Assembly: GCA_016213595.1 (NCBI GenBank)
Contig: JACRAA010000132.1
Coordinates: 1 to 10,067, forward strand
DNA length: 10,067 nt
Direction of reading: 5' to 3'
Source of the DNA: Actinomycetota bacterium
GTDB taxonomy: Bacteria > Actinomycetota > Actinomycetes > Propionibacteriales > Propionibacteriaceae
Made by a program: the position numbers and the translations under genes. Below, in pieces: positions 5,846-10,067 of this stretch (position 1 is the stretch's first letter; every line of letters begins with the position of its first letter). The notes beneath the pieces are model-generated. The model saw only the letters and a program-made list of their open reading frames with translations, did not search any database and was not told the DNA's origin.

Positions 5846-6799
5846 ATGGCACTGTCCACCGCCCGGAGGACACGCACCACCGAAGGAATCGATGGCAAGG
5901 ATGCTGTCGGACTGTACCTCGACGGCATCGCCCGGACGGCATTGCTCAGTGCGGAGGAAGAGGTCGAGCTCGCTCGTCGAATCGAAGCCGGGTTGTACGC
6001 GCAGGCGATCCTCGACGGGGACGTCACGCAGGAGGACCGCGGTCCGAACCCGGTGAAGGTCACCCGGAGTGAGCTCGAGGAGCTCGCCCGGCTCGGCGAG
6101 GAGGCCATGACGCGCTTCGTCACCGCGAACCTTCGTCTCGTCGTCTCCGTCGCCCGCAAGTACGGCCGCTCCGCGATGCCCCTGCTCGACCTGGTCCAGG
6201 AGGGCAACACCGGACTCATCCGGGCCGTCGAGAAGTTCGACTACACCAAGGGCTTCAAGTTCTCCACGTACGCGACGTGGTGGGTCCGTCAGTCCATCAG
6301 CCGCGGCATCGCGCAGCAGGGGCGGATCGTCCGGCTCCCCGTGCATGTCGCGGAGCAGATCAACCAGGTCTCCGCGATCCGCCGCACGCTGGAGCGCCGC
6401 CTCGGCCGGGAGCCGGAGCTGAGCGAGATCGCCGAGGAGATGGGGATCGAGGAGGAGAAGGTCCTCGAGCTCATCCAGTTCTCGCGGGAGCACGTCTCCC
6501 TCGACGCGCCTGTCGAGGAGGACGGCGACACGGCTCTTGGGGACCTCATCGCCCGTGAGCCTGCGCCGGGACCGGACGAGATGGTGCTGGACGCCGAGGA
6601 GCGGGCCCGGCTGGAGCAGATGCTGTCCAAGCTGGACGAGCGCTCGGCCGACGTCGTACGGCGCCGTTACGGGCTCCTCGACGGGCGTCAGGCGAAGCTG
6701 GCCGACATCGGCGAGGTGTGGGGCATCACGGCGGAGCGCGTCCGCCAGATCGAGCGCCACGCCATCGCGAAGCTACGCAGCGGCGAGCTCGCGGCCTGA
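5846..6799 (+). CDS. sigB: Group 2 sigma-70 family RNA polymerase sigma factor (SigB/Hrd-like)
   Basis: A 317-residue sigma factor, close to the length of mycobacterial SigB and lacking the long region 1.1 of a primary sigma. Region 1.2 starts at DAVGLYLDGIARTALL (about residue 19). Region 2 (about 91-160) contains the core-binding and -10 recognition block with LDLVQEGNTGLIRA, FDYTKGFKFSTYATWW and VRQSI, with Trp145-Trp146 in the melting helix. Region 3 follows RIVRLPVH. Region 4 ends in the helix-turn-helix GITAERVRQIERHAIAKLR. I chose the ATG at 5846 because GAAAGGA (5833-5839) lies six bases before it, and because earlier ATGs at 5786 and 5822 would sit at or upstream of the putative promoter start. 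Two promoter-like signals precede it. It probably redirects transcription in stress or stationary phase. Group 2 placement is confident; SigB versus HrdA/C/D orthology is not settled here. Confidence 0.9.
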   Translation: MALSTARRTRTTEGIDGKDAVGLYLDGIARTALLSAEEEVELARRIEAGLYAQAILDGDVTQEDRGPNPVKVTRSELEELARLGEEAMTRFVTANLRLVVSVARKYGRSAMPLLDLVQEGNTGLIRAVEKFDYTKGFKFSTYATWWVRQSISRGIAQQGRIVRLPVHVAEQINQVSAIRRTLERRLGREPELSEIAEEMGIEEEKVLELIQFSREHVSLDAPVEEDGDTALGDLIAREPAPGPDEMVLDAEERARLEQMLSKLDERSADVVRRRYGLLDGRQAKLADIGEVWGITAERVRQIERHAIAKLRSGELAA

Positions 6800-6823
6800 C
6801 GCAGCAGCCGCCCGACACCAACA

Positions 6824-6862
6824 ACAACCGCCGCCTCCCTCCCACGAGGGGGACGGCGTTGT
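6824..6862. terminator. Hairpin between convergent genes, probable bidirectional terminator
   Basis: The arms 6824-6841 and 6846-6862 pair almost throughout (ACAAC-GCCG with CGGCGTTGT, and CCCTC with GAGGG) around a 4-base loop, with one bulged C and one mismatch. It begins 25 bp after the sigma factor stop and ends at the tesB stop codon. Toward the - strand the stem is followed by TGTTGTTGGTGT, a moderate U-rich tail. Toward the + strand there is almost none. Confidence 0.6.
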
Positions 6863-7710
6863 CATGCCCGGGCGTCCACCACGCGGATCAGACCTTCCTG
6901 AGCCGCTGTCGCCGCCAGGCCGTCGGTCGAGAAGATGCGGCCGAGCGAGAAGCCCCGGGCGCCTGAGGCCGAGGGTGAGATCTGGTCGTACAGCATCCAG
7001 TCGTCGGCGCGTACGGGCCGGTGGAACCACATCGCATGGTCGAGGGATGCGGCCACGATGCCCGGGCCGTACGAGAGGCCGTGCGGGATGAGGCTGACGC
7101 TGAGGATCGTGAGGTCCGACAGGTACGCGAGGACGGCCTGGTGCAGGACCGGGTCGTCCGGGAGGCGTCCGTTCGCCCTCACCCACACGGCGAGGGACGC
7201 GCGGTGGTGCGGGGGTGAGTCCTCCAGGCCCGACGCGTACCGCACGTCGAGCTCCTCCCACTGGCCGAACATGCGGGCGTTCGGTCCGAGGTGGCCCTCG
7301 AGCACGTCCGACATGACCGGGCAGTCCTCGGGGGCCGGGACGTCGGGCATCGGGTCCGCGTGGTCCAGGCCGGGCTCCGGCGCCTGAGCCGAGCAGCCCA
7401 TGGTGAAGATCCGGCGGCCGCCCTGGCGGGCCGTGACGAGCCGGGTCGAGAAGTGCTGGCCGTCGCGGGTCGGCAGCACGTCGTACAGGATCGGCGAGTC
7501 CGCGCGGCCGGCCTCGAGGAACTGGGCGTGGAGCGAGTGGAGGACCCGGCCCTCGGGAAGGGTGCCGTACGCGGCGACGACGGACTGGGCGAGCACCTGC
7601 CCGCCGTACGTGCGCTGCATCCGCGTCTGGGCGGCAGGGCCGCGGAACAGGTCCGGCTCGATCTGCTCGAGGTCCAGGACGGCGACCAGGTCGTCGATGG
7701 TGCGCGGCAT
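6862..7710 (-). CDS. tesB: Acyl-CoA thioesterase II, TesB family
   Basis: A 282-residue protein of two hot-dog folds, near the 286 residues of E. coli TesB, which hydrolyses medium and long acyl-CoA to free acid and CoA in the cytoplasm. The first fold has RTYGGQVLAQSVVAA and LHSLHAQFLEAG (about 33-68). The second has YLSDL with Asp199, ASLDHAMWFHRP at 221-232, and AQEGLIRV with Gln271. These positions align with the E. coli catalytic Asp204, Thr228 and Gln278; the Thr is a Ser here (Ser222), a mild change. The gene starts 3 bp after the PAC2 stop, with only a weak AGGA 16 bases upstream, so translational coupling is likely. It converges on the sigma factor gene with a hairpin between them. 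No unusual features otherwise. Confidence 0.92.
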   Translation of the reverse strand: MPRTIDDLVAVLDLEQIEPDLFRGPAAQTRMQRTYGGQVLAQSVVAAYGTLPEGRVLHSLHAQFLEAGRADSPILYDVLPTRDGQHFSTRLVTARQGGRRIFTMGCSAQAPEPGLDHADPMPDVPAPEDCPVMSDVLEGHLGPNARMFGQWEELDVRYASGLEDSPPHHRASLAVWVRANGRLPDDPVLHQAVLAYLSDLTILSVSLIPHGLSYGPGIVAASLDHAMWFHRPVRADDWMLYDQISPSASGARGFSLGRIFSTDGLAATAAQEGLIRVVDARA

Positions 7711-7713
7711 CGG

Positions 7714-8604
7714 CTACGGGTTCTGGTCCTGCTCGCGCTCGGCGAGGAAGCGCTCGAACTCGGCGCCGATCTCGTCAGCGGTGGGCACGGGGGCCACCCG
7801 TTCGTGCGCCGTGTCGAAGGCCTCCTCGAGAGCGGCGACCAGCTCGGCGGTCTCCTGGGACCCCGCGATCTCCGCGTCGATGAGCTCCATGTTCTCGGTG
7901 ACCTCCTGGGGCAGCTCACCCATGGGGATACGGAGACCGGTGTCCGCCATCAGCGACTCGAGCACGACCTTGACCGCCTGGGGGAACTGAACCTGCGAGA
8001 GGTAGTGGGGCACGTGCGCCACATAGCCCATGGCCACCCGCCCGGCCTCGCCCGCCCGGAGCTCCAGCATGGCCGACCACTGCCCCGGCACGTCCATGCG
8101 CTCGATGAGCGGGGGGTTGTCGTGGGCCAGCGCCGCCTCCGTCGCATGCCGGGTGATCCCCGTCGGGCGAGTGTGGGGCACGGCCAGCGGGATCCCGGAG
8201 GCCGTGTACAGCCGGCCGACGCCCAGCTCGTCGCAGATGCCCAAGGTCGCGGCGACGGACGCCTCCCAGCGCGTGTCCGGCTCCTGCCCGTGCAGCAGCA
8301 GGAAGGGCCGCCCCGCCTCGTCGGTCAGCCGGTCGAGGACCAGGTGGGGCATCAGGATTGCCGTCCAGTGGTACGTGTCGAACGTCATGATCGGGCGCCG
8401 GCTGCGGAAGTCGTGCAGCTCGTCGATGTCGAACGTGACCACGCGCTCGGGCTGACAGGTACGCAGGAGGTGTGCTGCCGTCCCGTGCGTGACCCTCCCG
8501 GCGTCGAGGAAGCCGTCCAGAAGGTGGATCAGGGGCGCCCCCGTCCCGGCGACCGCATCCCAGGTCTCGGGCACCGCCTCGTACAGGTCTCGAGCTTCTC
8601 TCAC
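7714..8604 (-). CDS. PAC2 family protein (proteasome assembly chaperone 2-like)
   Basis: A 296-residue soluble protein if started at the GTG at 8604. Signature blocks of actinobacterial PAC2 proteins are clear: LIHLLDGFLDAG (about 24-35), ERVVTFDIDELHDFRSRRP, MTFDTYHW, and LLLHGQEPDTRW. The C-terminus is acidic and probably helical. The family is widespread in actinomycetes, and M. tuberculosis Rv2714, near sigB, is a relative by my recollection. No precise biochemical role is established, and the eukaryotic proteasome-chaperone name should not be read as function. A longer frame opens at an ATG at 8721, but the 39 extra residues are low-complexity Arg/Gly/Ser-rich sequence and cover a hairpin, so I reject it. 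TAGCCT seven bases before the GTG suggests a leaderless start. It is followed 3 bp later by tesB. Confidence 0.85.
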   Translation of the reverse strand: MREARDLYEAVPETWDAVAGTGAPLIHLLDGFLDAGRVTHGTAAHLLRTCQPERVVTFDIDELHDFRSRRPIMTFDTYHWTAILMPHLVLDRLTDEAGRPFLLLHGQEPDTRWEASVAATLGICDELGVGRLYTASGIPLAVPHTRPTGITRHATEAALAHDNPPLIERMDVPGQWSAMLELRAGEAGRVAMGYVAHVPHYLSQVQFPQAVKVVLESLMADTGLRIPMGELPQEVTENMELIDAEIAGSQETAELVAALEEAFDTAHERVAPVPTADEIGAEFERFLAEREQDQNP

Positions 8605-8611
8605 GCCCCCG

Positions 8612-8617
8612 AGGCTA
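8612..8617 (-). promoter_or_regulatory. Possible -10 box for leaderless PAC2-tesB transcript
   Basis: TAGCCT on the - strand fits the TAnnnT pattern and lies seven bases before the GTG at 8604. Transcription could therefore start on the start codon. No good -35 box is found at 16-18 bp spacing, so this is weak. Confidence 0.3.
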
Positions 8618-8667
8618 CGGCCTGATGACAACGGGCGTGAGCCGTACGACCGAATCGCCTCGCCGCA

Positions 8668-8693
8668 CAGCCGTACCCCGGAAGGGGTGGCTG
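8668..8693. other. Strong stem-loop in the PAC2 upstream region
   Basis: CAGCC and ACCCC (8668-8679, with a GT bulge) pair fully with GGGGTGGCTG (8684-8693) around a GGAA loop, giving ten G/C-rich pairs. It lies 190 bp beyond the 3' end of the 199-residue gene and 64 bp before the PAC2 start. No U tract follows on either strand, so it may be a 3'-end or attenuation structure rather than a classical terminator. Confidence 0.5.
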
Positions 8694-8729
8694 GAGGTAC
8701 GCCGAGCCGGGAGCGCCTCACGGCGCGTG

Positions 8730-8744
8730 GCCGCTCGAAGCGGC
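8730..8744. other. Small perfect inverted repeat
   Basis: GCCGCT and AGCGGC flank a three-base CGA centre. It is short and G/C-rich, either a minor hairpin or a chance palindrome. Between 8605 and 8884 I see no gene, only this, the larger stem-loop and the tandem repeat. Confidence 0.35.
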
Positions 8745-8837
8745 TGAAGTTGGAGCCCGGGGCATCCGCGACCCGGCGTACCAGCGGTCAGTGTATGGGC
8801 TCCGGCCAAAACCCGGCGACCCGACCTGCTCCCGACG

Positions 8838-8869
8838 TCCCGAGGAATGTCAGTCCCGAGGAATGCCAG
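8838..8869. repeat. 16-bp tandem repeat, two copies
   Basis: TCCCGAGGAATGTCAG at 8838-8853 is followed directly by TCCCGAGGAATGCCAG at 8854-8869, identical at 15 of 16 positions. It starts 16 bp from the stop codon of the 199-residue gene, in its 3' untranslated side. Replication slippage could create it; a protein or RNA site is also possible. Confidence 0.75.
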
Positions 8870-8884
8870 GAGAGCGAGGAAGGT

Positions 8885-9484
8885 TCAGGAGAGCCGTCCG
8901 GCCAGCTCGAGGTGGCCCGCCCGCTGCAGCTCTTCAGCGAGGGTGATCATCCGCGCGCTCTCGCGTACGTCCGAGGGCCGCGTCTCGGTCAGGGCTCGAC
9001 CCGCGCTCATGACGTGGACGACGGCCGAGGCGCGCCACAGGACGTCGGCGAAGTCGCTGTGGACGATCCCGCGCAGCACGTCGTCGATGACGTGGCACAT
9101 GGCCTCGGGGTCCGGCGGGTCAGCGACCCCGGCCACGGCGAGCGCGACCTGGGCGGTGCTCGTGCCCGCTTCGAAGGCTCGTGCTGCACGGACCGGGTCG
9201 GCGTGGATCCACTCTCGCACCACGTACAGGCGCCACAGGGAGCCGGCGAGGGAGTCCGCGGTCGAGGAGGACCACATGTCGGCGAGAGTCTCCATCCCCT
9301 CGGTGTCGGCGAGGTGGACGACCCGCTCTGCCAGGGCGCGGTCGCCCTGCGCGCGGGCACCGCGGACGAGGACGGAGGCCGTGCGGTCTGCGATCTCCCG
9401 CACCTCGTCCGGCGCAGGACCTTCGGCGACGGACTCGAAGTACGCGGCGTCCACGGTCACGGGTCGATGATGGTCACGCGTCAT
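8885..9484 (-). CDS. Uncharacterised 199-residue helical protein
   Basis: I do not recognise this family. The reading frame is supported by an excellent ribosome binding site, GGAGGTGA at 9491-9498, six bases before the ATG at 9484. High-GC codon use like that of its neighbours is further support. The protein is rich in Ala, Val, Glu, Asp and Arg, and the pattern of hydrophobic residues suggests mostly alpha helices throughout. It has no signal peptide, no membrane segment, no Cys cluster (one Cys near residue 149) and no recognisable nucleotide-binding loop. Recognisable segments are SLWRLYVVREWIHADPVRAA in the middle and VIDDVLRGIVHSDFADVLWR further on. It lies 72 bp downstream of hrpA on the same strand and 280 bp upstream of the PAC2 gene, so it could be the last gene of an hrpA transcript. 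Confidence 0.75.
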   Translation of the reverse strand: MTRDHHRPVTVDAAYFESVAEGPAPDEVREIADRTASVLVRGARAQGDRALAERVVHLADTEGMETLADMWSSSTADSLAGSLWRLYVVREWIHADPVRAARAFEAGTSTAQVALAVAGVADPPDPEAMCHVIDDVLRGIVHSDFADVLWRASAVVHVMSAGRALTETRPSDVRESARMITLAEELQRAGHLELAGRLS

Positions 9485-9490
9485 CCCTGC

Positions 9491-9498
9491 TCACCTCC
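9491..9498 (-). promoter_or_regulatory. Ribosome binding site of the 199-residue gene
   Basis: GGAGGTGA on the - strand, six bases before the ATG, is among the strongest Shine-Dalgarno sequences in the window. The 72-bp gap also holds two GCCTATC copies on the - strand (9504-9510 and 9521-9527), one overlapping a -10-like TATCCT at 9519-9524; no -35 match accompanies it. Confidence 0.7.
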
Positions 9499-9556
9499 AG
9501 CTCGATAGGCACCGGGCCAGGATAGGCGACCACTCCGCGCAGCCAGGGTGGGCGCG

Positions 9557-10067
9557 TCAGCGGCGACAGGACGCCATGGCCTGTCGCACCCGCTTCGCGG
9601 AGACCGGCTCGGCCGTACGGAGCTGCTGGGCGAAGAGGCTCACGCGCAGCTCCTCGAGCAGCCAGCCCACGTTGGCGACCGCGACGGGCAGCGGGCCCTC
9701 CGGGCAGCCGCTCACGAGGTCGGCGTACTCGTCCTCGAGCTCGGCGATGACGTCCGCGGACTGCCGTTCCCGGGCAGGGTTCAGGCGGTACGACACCAGC
9801 CGCATCTCTGCCGCGCGCAGGTAGCGGGACAGGCGGTCGAACCAGGGGTCCGGCGTGGTGAGGACGAACCCGGCGTGGACGAGGTTGGCCACCTGCTCGC
9901 GCACGTCCTCTGTCACGTACGAGCTCGGCGTCGCGGAGAGCTCTCGCATCACCTCCCGGTGACGCGCGAGCACCTCACCCACGTACGCCACCACGCCGCG
10001 CATCGTGTCCGCCTGCCGCTCGCGTACGGCCACCTGGATCTCCGCGAACCTGTCCGCGTCGCGCACC
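9557..10067 (-). CDS. hrpA: ATP-dependent RNA helicase HrpA, C-terminal part (5' end outside window)
   Basis: This is the last 169 residues of a much longer protein (HrpA proteins are typically about 1,300 residues), truncated by the window edge, not by mutation. The visible segment matches the DUF3418-type C-terminal region of bacterial HrpA. It has Ala/Arg-rich helices with DRLSRYLRAAEMRL, followed by VGWLLEELRVSLFAQQL and PVSAKRVRQA close to the stop, the segment that ends HrpA proteins in many bacteria. HrpA is a DEAH-box helicase acting on RNA and, in E. coli, on stalled ribosomes. None of the ATPase motifs is in the window, so the assignment rests on the C-terminal family alone. Its frame remains open to the window end, so the apparent GTG at 10066 is an internal Val codon. 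Confidence 0.85.
   Translation of the reverse strand, partial: VRDADRFAEIQVAVRERQADTMRGVVAYVGEVLARHREVMRELSATPSSYVTEDVREQVANLVHAGFVLTTPDPWFDRLSRYLRAAEMRLVSYRLNPARERQSADVIAELEDEYADLVSGCPEGPLPVAVANVGWLLEELRVSLFAQQLRTAEPVSAKRVRQAMASCRR

Noticed and set aside
7291..8625. 444-codon open frame on the + strand antisense to PAC2 and tesB
   Set aside because: Motif-free mirror of two well-identified genes.
8605..8721. ATG start at 8721 for the PAC2 protein
   Set aside because: The 39 added residues are basic low-complexity sequence over a stable hairpin, while the PAC2 homology begins right after the GTG at 8604.
1..10067. CRISPR arrays, tRNA or rRNA genes, insertion sequences, prophage
   Set aside because: No regular repeat-spacer pattern, cloverleaf, rRNA segment, transposase or integrase motif was seen on either strand.

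Overview
The window is a dense, high-GC stretch with short or overlapping gene junctions and GTG as well as ATG starts. The gene types (a SigB/Hrd-like group 2 sigma factor, a PAC2-family protein, an HrpA with a DUF3418-type C-terminus) point to a high-GC Gram-positive actinomycete. A Nocardioidaceae-like organism is my guess from composition and style, not something the sequence proves.

The left half (about 1-5724) looks like a heptose activation and transfer locus. On the + strand come the end of a GmhA-like SIS-domain isomerase, a stand-alone HldE-type PfkB sugar kinase and a classical short-chain dehydrogenase, joined by two 4-bp ATGA stop/start overlaps. A GT9 heptosyltransferase-like gene lies on the - strand and runs tail-to-tail into the SDR with a 61-bp coding overlap. 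Divergent from it, on the + strand, are a full-length bifunctional HldE (kinase plus nucleotidyltransferase) and a GT2 glycosyltransferase joined by a GTGA overlap. By family knowledge, isomerase, kinase and nucleotidyltransferase convert sedoheptulose 7-phosphate toward a nucleotide-activated heptose, and the two transferases would place it on an envelope glycan or other acceptor. GmhB phosphatase and HldD epimerase are not seen here and may lie further upstream.

The centre (5725-6862) holds a group 2 sigma-70 factor. Its 121-bp upstream region has two promoter-like signals: a sigma-70-like pair and an ECF-like GGGAAAC-N17-CGTT pair. It also has helically phased CAGGGT repeats. A long hairpin separates this gene from the convergent downstream genes.

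The right half (6862-10067) is entirely on the - strand. Read in transcription order it holds the 3' end of hrpA, an unrecognised 199-residue helical protein, a 280-bp gap with two hairpins and a 16-bp tandem repeat, a PAC2-family protein that may be translated leaderless, and a TesB-type acyl-CoA thioesterase 3 bp behind it.

No tRNA, rRNA, CRISPR array, transposase or phage gene was seen. The points most worth pursuing are the heptose locus with two diverged kinase paralogues in a probable monoderm, and the layered control region of the sigma factor.
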